Of a stretch of DNA of 64,000 bases, positions 1 to 6,961 are shown piece after piece (the first letter of the stretch is position 1; each line of letters starts with the position of its first letter). The stretch is from an uncultured Oscillospiraceae bacterium (lineage in GTDB: Bacteria; Bacillota; Clostridia; Oscillospirales; Oscillospiraceae): assembly GCA_951801655.1 (NCBI GenBank), contig CATONV010000002.1:1-64000 (forward strand). Reading direction: 5' to 3'. The translations under genes were made by a program, and so were the position numbers. The notes under the pieces are model-generated. The model was not told where the DNA came from, did not search any database, and saw only the letters and a list, made by a program, of their open reading frames with translations.

Positions 1-26
1 GCGTGAGGTGGGGGAAAACGCGGAGA

Positions 27-146
27 TTACTTCAAAGTGTTACCTATCACCATTGCCAGCACTACCTCGTAGCTTCCCTCAAGGATGATCTGCGTCCTCA
101 TCAGGTTCATTTCATCGTCATCCACCACTAAAATACGCTTCTGCAT
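27..146 (-). pseudogene. Truncated response-regulator receiver domain (39 aa remnant)
   Basis: The minus strand reads ATG at 146, then MQKRILVVDDDEMNLMR and an in-frame TAA after 39 codons. The opening is the first beta strand, acidic pocket (DDD) and first helix of a CheY-like receiver domain. A complete domain needs about 120 residues including the phosphorylated Asp near residue 55, which is absent. The similarity stops after EVVLA, so this looks like the stub left by a deletion or rearrangement rather than a simple frameshift. A purine-rich GGGGG stretch lies before the ATG and a promoter-like pair lies upstream. It is probably non-functional, and only 26 bases remain before the window edge. 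Confidence 0.5.
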
Positions 147-196
147 TTGAACTTACCCCCTGTTTTGTAATCAGGTTTTTGCAGCTGATATATCCT

Positions 197-225
197 ATTC
201 TAAACGAAGCCTATAAGAAAATCAA
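197..225 (-). promoter_or_regulatory. SigA-type promoter for the truncated regulator
   Basis: On the minus strand TTGATT (220-225) and TAGAAT (197-202) are separated by 17 bp. The pair lies about 50 bp upstream of the remnant's ATG. It may be a relic of the intact gene. Confidence 0.4.
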
Positions 226-250
226 GTGCGATAAAAAACCTTTTTACATC

Positions 251-279
251 TTGACATTTCTGCAACCGCCGCATATCGT
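251..279 (+). promoter_or_regulatory. SigA-type promoter
   Basis: TTGACA (251-256) and TATCGT (274-279) have a 17-bp spacer. The -35 is perfect and the -10 is weak. It lies about 60 bp upstream of the short ORF at 341. Confidence 0.4.
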
Positions 280-340
280 CCAGAGAAAAATTATTGCCAA
301 TACGGAGATTCTATAGAATCAACCGGAAGGATAGCTGCTG

Positions 341-433
341 ATGAAGAAAACATGCTTTCTCTTGATGAGCTTGTTTCGGCCGCTGGTTTTCCTGACAGTC
401 TGCGGCAGCCGGGAAGCTCCTCTGACAAGCTGA
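341..433 (+). CDS. Possible 30-aa lipoprotein-like peptide or remnant
   Basis: ATG at 341 opens a 30-codon frame beginning MKKTCFLLMSLF. It has a basic start, a hydrophobic core (PLVFLTV) and a Cys in a lipobox-like context (LTVC), followed by only nine residues. A GGAAGGA ribosome-binding site lies about 9 nt upstream and a promoter pair lies at 251-279. A strong hairpin begins 2 nt after the stop. It may be a very short secreted peptide or the 5' end of a lost lipoprotein gene. No homology can be judged by eye. Confidence 0.3.
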   Translation: MKKTCFLLMSLFRPLVFLTVCGSREAPLTS

Positions 434-435
434 AA

Positions 436-462
436 CGTCCCCCGGCGAAAGGCCGGGGGACG
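436..462. terminator. Hairpin shared by convergent small genes
   Basis: An 11-bp stem (CGTCCCCCGGC with its complement) closes a 5-nt loop between the plus ORF ending at 433 and the minus ORF ending at 469. The T tracts are short on both sides, so it may be a bidirectional but weak terminator. Confidence 0.5.
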
Positions 463-468
463 TTCGTA

Positions 469-660
469 TCACATGTCCATGGCGTCGGCCAGGTGGTCCA
501 CGGCCTCGTTGACGCGGCGGGCAGCCTTATGGGCGGCCCGTTTGATCTGGCGGCTGGACGGGGCCATTGTCGCACCCAGAACGGCGCCTGCGGCCATGCC
601 AGCCATGGTTCCCATAAGGAATGCGCCGGTTCCATGGCAGCTGTAGGAGTTTGCGTACAT
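469..660 (-). CDS. Small Gly/Ala-rich hypothetical protein (YtxH-like build)
   Basis: The protein has 63 residues. Residues 11-32 are rich in Gly, Ala and Met (MGTMAGMAAGAVLG) and could form one membrane helix. They are followed by a basic segment (RQIKRAAHKAARR) and an acidic amphipathic end (EAVDHLADAMDM). The pattern of a glycine-rich helix followed by a charged helix resembles small YtxH-type proteins, but no family motif is certain. A clear GGGAGGG site precedes the ATG. The gene is monocistronic and ends at the 436-462 hairpin. A longer antisense frame covers the same DNA but has no ribosome-binding site. Confidence 0.5.
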   Translation of the reverse strand: MYANSYSCHGTGAFLMGTMAGMAAGAVLGATMAPSSRQIKRAAHKAARRVNEAVDHLADAMDM

Positions 661-738
661 ACTTTTCCCTCCCTTTTCCCGGAGAAATTCAACTGTTCTC
701 CGTTGACCCTAGTATCCCCGAAAAATTGAAAAAACTCG

Positions 739-767
739 TTGCTAAATCCTGTATCTTCCGCTATAAT
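739..767 (+). promoter_or_regulatory. SigA promoter of the pyr operon
   Basis: TTGCTA (739-744) and TATAAT (762-767) have a 17-bp spacer. Transcription would start near 775 and give a GC-rich leader of about 130 nt before pyrC. Confidence 0.6.
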
Positions 768-865
768 TTGAACTGAAGCTAATATAACCACACCCGGGAG
801 CCGGCCCGGCGCCAGGTGAGAGCGGCGCGGGACCAAGCCGCCCGGCAGCGTGGAAAACAACAGCG

Positions 866-885
866 GGCCGCCGCCTCCGGCGGCC
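866..885 (+). promoter_or_regulatory. Leader hairpin just before the pyrC ribosome-binding site
   Basis: GGCCGCCG and CGGCGGCC form a perfect 8-bp stem with a 4-nt loop, ending 6 nt before the TGGAGG site at 891. The upstream leader (795-850) is also rich in G+C self-complementarity. No PyrR-binding consensus was recognised and there is no T tract, so translational rather than termination control would be the guess. Confidence 0.35.
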
Positions 886-902
886 ACTACTGGAGGAAAC
901 CT

Positions 903-2183
903 ATGAAGCTTTTGATCAAAAACGGACGGGTGGTCCATCCGGTGACGGGGACTGTGCTGCTCCAGGACATTTTGGCGGAAAACGGCCGGATCGTTATGAT
1001 GGAAAAGGGGCTGGGCTGCGAAGCCGACCGGGTGGTCGACGCCTCCGGGCTGACGGTGGCCCCAGGGCTGGTGGATATGCATGTTCACCTGCGGGACCCG
1101 GGTCTGACCTATAAGGAAGACATTTTAACCGGCTGCGAGGCCGCCGCCCGGGGCGGCGTGACCTCCGTGGCCTGTATGGCCAACACCAGCCCGGCGGTAG
1201 ACTGCCCCGAACAGGTGAAATATGTGAGAGAGAGGGCCGGACAGGCCAACGGCGTGGGAGTGTATCCCGTGGCGGCCCTGTCCCTGGGCCTGCGGGGGGA
1301 GGAGCCCACCGACGCCGAGGCCCTGAAGGCGGCAGGGGCCGTCGCCCTGTCTGACGACGGAAACAACGTGGACAACGCCAACCTGATGCGCGACGTGCTG
1401 ATCCGGGCCCACCAGCTGGAGCTGCCCGTTCTGTGCCACTGCGAGGACACCTCCATGGTGGCCGGCCGGGCGGTGAATGAGGGCAGCGTGTCCCGCCAGC
1501 TGTGGCTGGAGGGGCGGCCCGCCATCGCGGAGGAGATTATGGTCATGCGGGACGCTATGCTGGCCGAGGAGACCGGGGCCAGAGTCCATATCTGTCACGT
1601 GTCCACAGCCCGGAGTGTGGATATCATCCGGAAGATGAAGAAGAAGGGCGTGCCCATCACCTGCGAGACCTGTCCCCAGTATTTCACCCTCACCGAGGAC
1701 GAGGTACTCACCCAGGGGGCCATGGCCCGGGTCAACCCGCCTCTGCGCACCCGGAAGGACGTCCACGGGATCATCGCCGGGCTGAAAGACGGCACCATCG
1801 ACGTCATTGCCACCGACCACGCCCCCCACTCCGCCGAGGAGAAGGCCCGCCCTCTCAGCCGGGCCCCCAGCGGCATGATCGGCCTGGAAACCAGCCTGGC
1901 TCTCACCCTCACCCAGCTGTACCACACCAAAAAAATGGACCTGCCCGCCATTATCCGCCGCATGTCCACCAACCCCGCCGATATTCTCCACCTGGCCCGG
2001 GGGCACATGTCCCCCGGCGCGGTGGCCGACCTGGTGGTCTTTGACCCCGACGAGGCCTGGACCGTCGACCCGGAGCAGTTCGCCTCCAAGGCCCGCAACA
2101 CCCCCTTCGCCGGGAAAAAGGTGCGGGGAAGAGTAAAGTATACCATCGTGAAGGGCGAGGTCATCTATCAGGACGGGGTGTAA
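903..2183 (+). CDS. pyrC: Dihydroorotase
   Basis: The 426-residue protein catalyses the reversible cyclisation of N-carbamoyl-L-aspartate to L-dihydroorotate, the third step of UMP synthesis. It is a cytosolic zinc amidohydrolase. The metal-binding HxH lies at residues 60-62 (DMHVHLRDPG) and the late catalytic Asp sits in ATDHAPH near residue 305. Length and motifs fit the long type I bacterial enzyme. The frame is open 29 codons further upstream, but the ATG at 903 follows TGGAGGAAACCT and matches the family start (MKLLIKNG). It is the first gene of pyrC-pyrF-orf-pyrK-pyrD. pyrB is not adjacent, so the aspartate carbamoyltransferase step is encoded elsewhere. Confidence 0.95.
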   Translation: MKLLIKNGRVVHPVTGTVLLQDILAENGRIVMMEKGLGCEADRVVDASGLTVAPGLVDMHVHLRDPGLTYKEDILTGCEAAARGGVTSVACMANTSPAVDCPEQVKYVRERAGQANGVGVYPVAALSLGLRGEEPTDAEALKAAGAVALSDDGNNVDNANLMRDVLIRAHQLELPVLCHCEDTSMVAGRAVNEGSVSRQLWLEGRPAIAEEIMVMRDAMLAEETGARVHICHVSTARSVDIIRKMKKKGVPITCETCPQYFTLTEDEVLTQGAMARVNPPLRTRKDVHGIIAGLKDGTIDVIATDHAPHSAEEKARPLSRAPSGMIGLETSLALTLTQLYHTKKMDLPAIIRRMSTNPADILHLARGHMSPGAVADLVVFDPDEAWTVDPEQFASKARNTPFAGKKVRGRVKYTIVKGEVIYQDGV

Positions 2184-2190
2184 CGCCCAA

Positions 2191-2220
2191 TTGTAGGGCG
2201 CGACGACCCCGGCGCGCCAT
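2191..2220. repeat. GTAG-type REP-like palindrome, degenerate
   Basis: TTGTAGGGCGCG is followed by an imperfect complementary CGCGCC (stem 2197-2202 with 2213-2218). It shares the TGTAGGG foot with the elements at 5560-5621 and near the RAYT gene at 30 kb. Confidence 0.35.
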
Positions 2221-2309
2221 GTTAAGACGTATTGAGAGTGAGAGACGGCGTGCCCCGGTGGTCACGCCCTGCACAGAAAAGAGAATAAATTCGGGAGGGA
2301 ATGAAACAA

Positions 2310-3233
2310 ATGTCATTCGACGTGTTACAGGATAAGATCCGCGCCATGAAGAACCCCACCGTGGCCGGACTGGACGCCCGCATCGAGTACGTGCCCGAGG
2401 ACATCCGCCGGGCCTGCTTTGCGGAGTACGGAACCGGCCTGAAGGGGGCGGCGGAGGCCATCTGGCAGTTTAACGTGGGACTCATTGACGCGCTGTGCGA
2501 CATTGTCCCGGCCGTCAAGCCCCAGGCGGCCTACTACGAGAACCTGGGCTGGCAGGGGATGGAGGTGCTGGAGCGCACCATCCGCTACGCCAAAGAGAAG
2601 GGCCTGTTCGTCATCGCCGACATCAAGCGGGGGGACATCGGTTCCACCGCCGCCGCCTACGCGGAAGGGTGGTTGTCCGGGGCGGACATCGAGGGGGAGG
2701 TGTTCAAGTCCTTCGACGCCGACTGCGTCACCCTCAACGGTTACATGGGCTCCGACTCCATCAAGCCCTTCCTGGAAGCCGCCAAAGGGGAGGACAAGTG
2801 TGTCTTCGTGCTGGTGAAGACCTCCAACCCCGGTTCCGGGGAGCTCCAGAACATTGTAGCCGGAGACCGGCAGGTGTATGAGGTAATGGGTGACCTCAAC
2901 GAGCGCATTGCCGCCGGCACCGAGGGCAAATACGGCTACACCTGCGCCGGGGCGGTCACCGGGGCCACCTACCCCTCCGACATTCGGGCGCTGCGCAAGC
3001 GGCTGGAGCACACCTTCTTCCTGGTGCCTGGCTACGGCGCCCAGGGGGGCACCGCCGACGATGTGCAGTACGCCTTTGACAAGTACGGCCACGGGGCCAT
3101 TGTCAACTCCTCCCGGGGCATTATGTGCGCATGGCAGAAGACCGGAGGGGACGGCCATGACTTCGCCCAGGCCGCCCGGAACGCTGCCCTGAACATGCGG
3201 GACGATATCCGGCAGTTTGTCACCATCGTGTAA
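2310..3233 (+). CDS. pyrF: Orotidine 5'-phosphate decarboxylase
   Basis: The 307-residue protein decarboxylates OMP to UMP, the last step of the de novo pathway. The active-site signature DIKRGDIGSTAAAY lies near residue 105, with the two catalytic Asp and one Lys of the OMP decarboxylase barrel. Length and the extra internal segments match the longer type 2 PyrF of Clostridia and Bacteroidetes rather than the 240-residue enzyme of Bacillus. Two ATGs are possible (2301 and 2310). GGGAGGG at 2293-2299 sits almost on the first and about 10 nt from the second, so 2310 is chosen. It lies about 120 bp after pyrC, across the REP-like palindrome. Confidence 0.93.
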   Translation: MSFDVLQDKIRAMKNPTVAGLDARIEYVPEDIRRACFAEYGTGLKGAAEAIWQFNVGLIDALCDIVPAVKPQAAYYENLGWQGMEVLERTIRYAKEKGLFVIADIKRGDIGSTAAAYAEGWLSGADIEGEVFKSFDADCVTLNGYMGSDSIKPFLEAAKGEDKCVFVLVKTSNPGSGELQNIVAGDRQVYEVMGDLNERIAAGTEGKYGYTCAGAVTGATYPSDIRALRKRLEHTFFLVPGYGAQGGTADDVQYAFDKYGHGAIVNSSRGIMCAWQKTGGDGHDFAQAARNAALNMRDDIRQFVTIV

Positions 3234-3245
3234 GAGGAGGCCGTT

Positions 3246-3857
3246 ATGGCGGACACCTGTATTTTCTGCGGCAAAGAGATCAAATTCTGGCAGGCGGATT
3301 CCCTGACCTGCGGCGACGTGCCCCAGCCTGTCTGTGGTAAGTGCGCGGACAAGTATGTGGACCTCCCCCAGCATCAGCGGGCCCGCCTGGCCCTGGAGAC
3401 CGGAAGGGCCAGAGATCCTGAGGGACTCCAAAGCTATCTGGACCGGCGGGCGGAGAAGCTGGAACAGGAAGCCAGGCGCCGGGATCGCCAGGAGAAGACC
3501 CTGGTCTGCTGCGGCCAGAGGATGGTCCGAGTAGAAGAGGTGTCGTTCCTCAGCCGGGTCAGTCTGTTCCAGACCTATACCAGCAATATGATCATGTTCC
3601 GCTGCGACTGCTGCGGGCAGGTGAAGTTCTTTGACGCATCCTTCCTGTACTATACGCCCCATCAGGAGGACGCCCCCGTCCTGTCCCAGGTCCCAGAGAC
3701 GGAGGAGCCGGAGGAGCTGGTGACCTGTCCCATGTGCGGCAAGGAGCACAGTCCGCTGATCGGCTGTCCCCGCTGTGCGCTGAGGGGCGGCCAGGAGAAG
3801 CGGACTACCTACGCCCCAAAAAAGAAACAGGATAAGCAACCGCCCTGGGAGAAATAG
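3246..3857 (+). CDS. Zinc-ribbon protein of unknown function in the pyr operon
   Basis: The 203-residue protein is not assigned to a known function. It holds several Cys pairs typical of zinc ribbons: CIFC (5-8), CGK..C near 29-32, CC near 85, CDCC near 120 and, at the end, CPMC plus CPRC. A charged helical stretch (residues 45-80) links the first ribbons to the rest, and the C-terminus is basic. It starts 12 nt after pyrF behind AGAGGAGG and ends 14 nt before pyrK, so it is cotranscribed with pyrimidine genes. No catalytic motif is visible. A metal-dependent nucleic-acid or protein adaptor is a guess only. Confidence 0.75.
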   Translation: MADTCIFCGKEIKFWQADSLTCGDVPQPVCGKCADKYVDLPQHQRARLALETGRARDPEGLQSYLDRRAEKLEQEARRRDRQEKTLVCCGQRMVRVEEVSFLSRVSLFQTYTSNMIMFRCDCCGQVKFFDASFLYYTPHQEDAPVLSQVPETEEPEELVTCPMCGKEHSPLIGCPRCALRGGQEKRTTYAPKKKQDKQPPWEK

Positions 3858-3871
3858 AAAGCGGTGAAACG

Positions 3872-4645
3872 ATGAAAGTAGAGTACAAGTGTAAAATTGT
3901 CTCCAAAACACAGATGGGAGACGCCATTTATATGGTGCTGGGCGTAGGGGACATGGTGCGCTCGTCCGGCGTGTGCCCGGGGCAGTTTGTCCACATCAAC
4001 TGTGGCCACTCCCGGCTGCTGCGCCGCCCCATCTCCATCTGTCAGTGGACGGGGAGCAAAGACGGCGACACCCTGACCATTGTCTTTGAGGTCCGGGGGG
4101 AGGGCACCGCCTGGCTGGCCCGCCGTCCCGTGGGCCACACGGTGGATGTGCTGGGCCCTCTGGGCAACGGGTTTGATGCGGAGGGCGGCCCCTACCTTCT
4201 GGTGGGAGGCGGCATCGGCGTGCCCCCCATGCTGGGCTGCGCGGGGACCAGCGGCGGGACCTCTACCGCCATTCTGGGCTTCCGGTCCAGAGAAAAGGCC
4301 ATTTTGCTTGACCGGTTCGCCAGCGACTGCGTTGACTGTCTGGTGGCCACCGACGACGGCTCTCTGGGATATCACGGCTTTGTGGACACTCTGGTGCGCC
4401 AAGAGCTGGAGAAGGAGAACCACTACCAGGCCGTTCTGGCCTGCGGGCCCAAGCCCATGCTGAAGAGTGTGGCCAAGGTGGCGGCGGAGTTCGGTGTGCC
4501 CTGCCAGGTGTCCATGGAGGAGAGGATGGGCTGCGGCGTGGGGGCGTGTCTCGTGTGCGCGGCAGCCATGAAGGACGGCACCGTGAAGCACGTTTGCAAG
4601 GACGGCCCGGTATTCAACGCCGAGGAGGTGGACTGGGATGCTTGA
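3872..4645 (+). CDS. pyrK: Dihydroorotate dehydrogenase B, electron-transfer subunit
   Basis: The 257-residue protein passes electrons from the FMN of PyrD through a [2Fe-2S] cluster and FAD to NAD+. The FAD-binding RRPISIC motif is near residue 52, the NAD-binding GGGIGVPPM near 112, and the cluster ligands are in MGCGVGACLVC (about 218-228) with a further Cys in HVCKDG. These are the defining parts of the class 1B enzyme. The gene overlaps pyrD by 8 nt, consistent with coupled synthesis of the two subunits. Confidence 0.95.
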   Translation: MKVEYKCKIVSKTQMGDAIYMVLGVGDMVRSSGVCPGQFVHINCGHSRLLRRPISICQWTGSKDGDTLTIVFEVRGEGTAWLARRPVGHTVDVLGPLGNGFDAEGGPYLLVGGGIGVPPMLGCAGTSGGTSTAILGFRSREKAILLDRFASDCVDCLVATDDGSLGYHGFVDTLVRQELEKENHYQAVLACGPKPMLKSVAKVAAEFGVPCQVSMEERMGCGVGACLVCAAAMKDGTVKHVCKDGPVFNAEEVDWDA

Positions 4646-5552
4646 TTTATCGGTCAACCTGGCGGGAGTCACCCTGAAAAATCCGGTGGTGGTGGCCTCG
4701 GGCACCTTCGGCTTCGGCCGGGAGTACAGCCAGTTCTACGACCTGGGGGAGCTGGGGGGCATCTGCGCCAAGGGCCTCACCCTCCACCCCCGCAGCGGCA
4801 ACCCCGCCCCCCGCATCGCCGAGACCCCCATGGGGATTCTCAACTCCGTGGGGCTGGAGAACCCCGGGGTGGACACCTTTGTCGCTGAGGAGCTGCCCTT
4901 CCTGCGAAAATTTGACACAAAAATTATCGCAAACATCTCCGGCAACACCCCGGAGGAGTACGGCATCATGTGTGAGAAGCTGTCCGGGGCCGGGGTGGAC
5001 ATGATCGAGGTGAACATCTCCTGTCCCAACGTGAAGGCGGGAGGGCTGGCCTACGGCACCCGTCTCGAGCTGGCCGCCGAGGTCACCGAAGAGGCCAAAA
5101 AGCACGCAAACGGCGTGCCGGTCATGGTAAAGCTGTCCCCCAACGTCACCGACATCACCGAGATTGCCAAAGCGGTGGAGGGGGCCGGAGCGGACGCTGT
5201 GTCCCTGATCAACACCATCCGGGGAATGCGCATTGACGTGAATACTCGCCGTCCCGTTTTGAAGATGAACACCGGGGGACTGTCCGGCCCCGCCGTGCTG
5301 CCGGTGGCGGTGCGGATGGTGTGGGAGGTGGCCCAGGCGGTCTCCCTGCCCATTCTGGGCATGGGGGGCGTGTCCAAAGGAGAGGACGCCGTCCAGCTGA
5401 TGCTGGCCGGGGCCTGCGCCGTGGCGGTGGGTACCGCCCTGTTCGCCGACCCCTTTGCCCCCCTGACCGTCCGGGACAGCTTGGCCGATATCGCCGCGAA
5501 ACAGGGCCTGACCGCCGTTTCAGGACTCACCGGTGGGGTGAGGCCCTGGTGA
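4638..5552 (+). CDS. pyrD: Dihydroorotate dehydrogenase, catalytic subunit (class 1B)
   Basis: The 304-residue FMN enzyme oxidises dihydroorotate to orotate with PyrK. It has the family start (LKNPVVVASGTFGFG), the catalytic Cys in EVNISCPN near residue 129, and the FMN phosphate loops near the C-terminus (GMGGVS and VGTALF). Catalysis by Cys and the neighbouring pyrK identify class 1B. It is the last gene of the operon. A TGTAGGG-bounded palindrome follows the stop. Confidence 0.96.
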   Translation: MLDLSVNLAGVTLKNPVVVASGTFGFGREYSQFYDLGELGGICAKGLTLHPRSGNPAPRIAETPMGILNSVGLENPGVDTFVAEELPFLRKFDTKIIANISGNTPEEYGIMCEKLSGAGVDMIEVNISCPNVKAGGLAYGTRLELAAEVTEEAKKHANGVPVMVKLSPNVTDITEIAKAVEGAGADAVSLINTIRGMRIDVNTRRPVLKMNTGGLSGPAVLPVAVRMVWEVAQAVSLPILGMGGVSKGEDAVQLMLAGACAVAVGTALFADPFAPLTVRDSLADIAAKQGLTAVSGLTGGVRPW

Positions 5553-5559
5553 GATTTTC

Positions 5560-5621
5560 TGTAGGGGCGCGGCGACCTGTCGCTGCGGCAAAACGGCGGG
5601 CCGAGATCGTCCCACCCTACA
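5560..5621. repeat. REP/MITE-like element with TGTAGGG ends
   Basis: A 62-bp intergenic segment begins TGTAGGG (5560-5566) and ends with its exact complement CCCTACA (5615-5621). The interior is GC-rich and partly self-complementary. The ends match the element beside the RAYT gene at 30 kb. Confidence 0.5.
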
Positions 5622-5651
5622 TACGATCCAAACAGCAAAGGAATGATGTCT

Positions 5652-6842
5652 ATGACCACCATTTATCTCATCCGCCACGCCGAGGCGGAGGGCAACCTGT
5701 ACCGGCGCATTCACGGCTGGTATGATTCCCTGATTACAGAAAACGGCTACCGGCAGATCGAGGCCCTGGAGGAGAGATTTCGGGGCGTGCATATTGACGC
5801 AGTATACTCCAGCGACCTGTTCCGAACCCGTACCACCGCCCAGGCCGTCTGCGTGCCCAAGGGACTGGAGCTGCGCACCGACCCGGGCCTGCGGGAGATG
5901 AACCTGGGGGACTGGGAGGACTTGCCCTTTGGAGAGGTCCGGCACCGCTGGCCGGAGGAGATGGACCGTTTTAACCGCAACGACGACAGCTGGAGCGCCC
6001 CCGGCGGGGAGGATTTCTACCAGTTGGGGGAACGGATCGAGCAGGCGGTGCGGCGCATCGCGCTGAATCACCCGAATCAGACCGTCGCCCTGTTCAGCCA
6101 CGGCATGGCGATCCGGCAGCTGATTTCACGGGTCAGAGAGGTCCCCCCGGCGGACTGGTACACTGTCCCCCACGGAGACAACACGGCTGTGACCCGCCTC
6201 ACCTTTGACGGGGAGAGACTTGCGATACAGCTGGAGCTGGACAACGCCCATCTGCCCGAAGCGATCTCCACCCTGGCCCGTCAGGCCTGGTGGCGAAAGG
6301 ATAAGAGTAAGTCGGAGGATGTGAATCTGTGGTACCGGCCCATTTGCTGGGAGACGGAGAAGGACCTCTATCGGCAGGCCAGGCAGGACGCCTGGACCGC
6401 CATCCATGGAGAGGGACTCCCCTTTGACGGGGCTGGCTTTCTGGCTGACGCTGAGGACTGTTTGTCCCGCACCCCCTGGGGGGTGACCCTGGCCTTTGCC
6501 GGAGAGAGTCTGGCCGGGATGTTCCAGATTGATCCGGAACGCTATCGGGAGGATAATGCGGGATATATCCCCTTCTGCTACATTGTTCCGGAGCGCCGGG
6601 GACAGTCCTTGGGCGTTCAGCTGATCGGACAGGCGGTGTCTGTGTTCCGCCCCATGGGCCGGGACAGGCTGCGCCTGCGCTGCGCACCCTATAATGCCCA
6701 CGCGCAGCACTTCTACCGCAAGTATGGCTTCGTCAAAATAGGAGACGATCTCGGCGGTCGGGTGCCGCTGGAGCTGTTGGAGAAATATATCGGGCGGCAG
6801 ACTCGCTTGTCCGGCAGAGAGACGGAGGGATACCGGGGATAA
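5652..6842 (+). CDS. Histidine phosphatase-GNAT acetyltransferase fusion
   Basis: The 396-residue protein has two domains. Residues 1-200 are a histidine (phosphoglycerate mutase-like) phosphatase with the nucleophile in RHAEAEGN near residue 7, the acid in REMNLGDWED and the second catalytic His in SHGMAIR. Residues 230-390 resemble a GNAT acetyltransferase, with RRGQSLG as the acetyl-CoA loop and a NAHAQHFYRKYGF ending typical of the fold. AAAGGA at 5637-5642 sits on the first two ATGs and 9 nt from the third (5652), which also matches the family start TTIYLIRH. Substrates cannot be told. A phosphorylated metabolite and an amine are general expectations only. Confidence 0.85.
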   Translation: MTTIYLIRHAEAEGNLYRRIHGWYDSLITENGYRQIEALEERFRGVHIDAVYSSDLFRTRTTAQAVCVPKGLELRTDPGLREMNLGDWEDLPFGEVRHRWPEEMDRFNRNDDSWSAPGGEDFYQLGERIEQAVRRIALNHPNQTVALFSHGMAIRQLISRVREVPPADWYTVPHGDNTAVTRLTFDGERLAIQLELDNAHLPEAISTLARQAWWRKDKSKSEDVNLWYRPICWETEKDLYRQARQDAWTAIHGEGLPFDGAGFLADAEDCLSRTPWGVTLAFAGESLAGMFQIDPERYREDNAGYIPFCYIVPERRGQSLGVQLIGQAVSVFRPMGRDRLRLRCAPYNAHAQHFYRKYGFVKIGDDLGGRVPLELLEKYIGRQTRLSGRETEGYRG

Positions 6843-6854
6843 TACTGCTCCCGC

Positions 6855-6884
6855 GTAAAGACCGGCAGGGATGCCGGTCTTTAC
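6855..6884 (+). terminator. Rho-independent terminator
   Basis: GTAAAGACCGGCA pairs with TGCCGGTCTTTAC around a GGGA loop, followed by ATTTTGTCT. It ends the phosphatase-GNAT transcript. Its last bases form the -35 of the next promoter. Confidence 0.7.
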
Positions 6885-6908
6885 ATTTTGTCTGCGAACG
6901 ACTATAAT
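6880..6908 (+). promoter_or_regulatory. SigA promoter of the serine hydrolase gene
   Basis: TTTACA (6880-6885) and TATAAT (6903-6908) have a 17-bp spacer. The -35 overlaps the foot of the preceding terminator stem. Confidence 0.65.
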
Positions 6909-6961
6909 AGGAGACATTATGACAGAAACAGACAAAAGTCCCGCCGAAAGGAGCCTCTGAC

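Noticed and set aside
795..890. PyrR attenuator in the pyrC leader
   Set aside because: The leader is GC-rich and folds, but no PyrR-binding loop or terminator T tract was seen.
6919..6960. 13-codon frame ending 1 nt before the serine hydrolase start
   Set aside because: Its ribosome-binding site would lie at or before the predicted transcription start, so it is probably untranslated leader.
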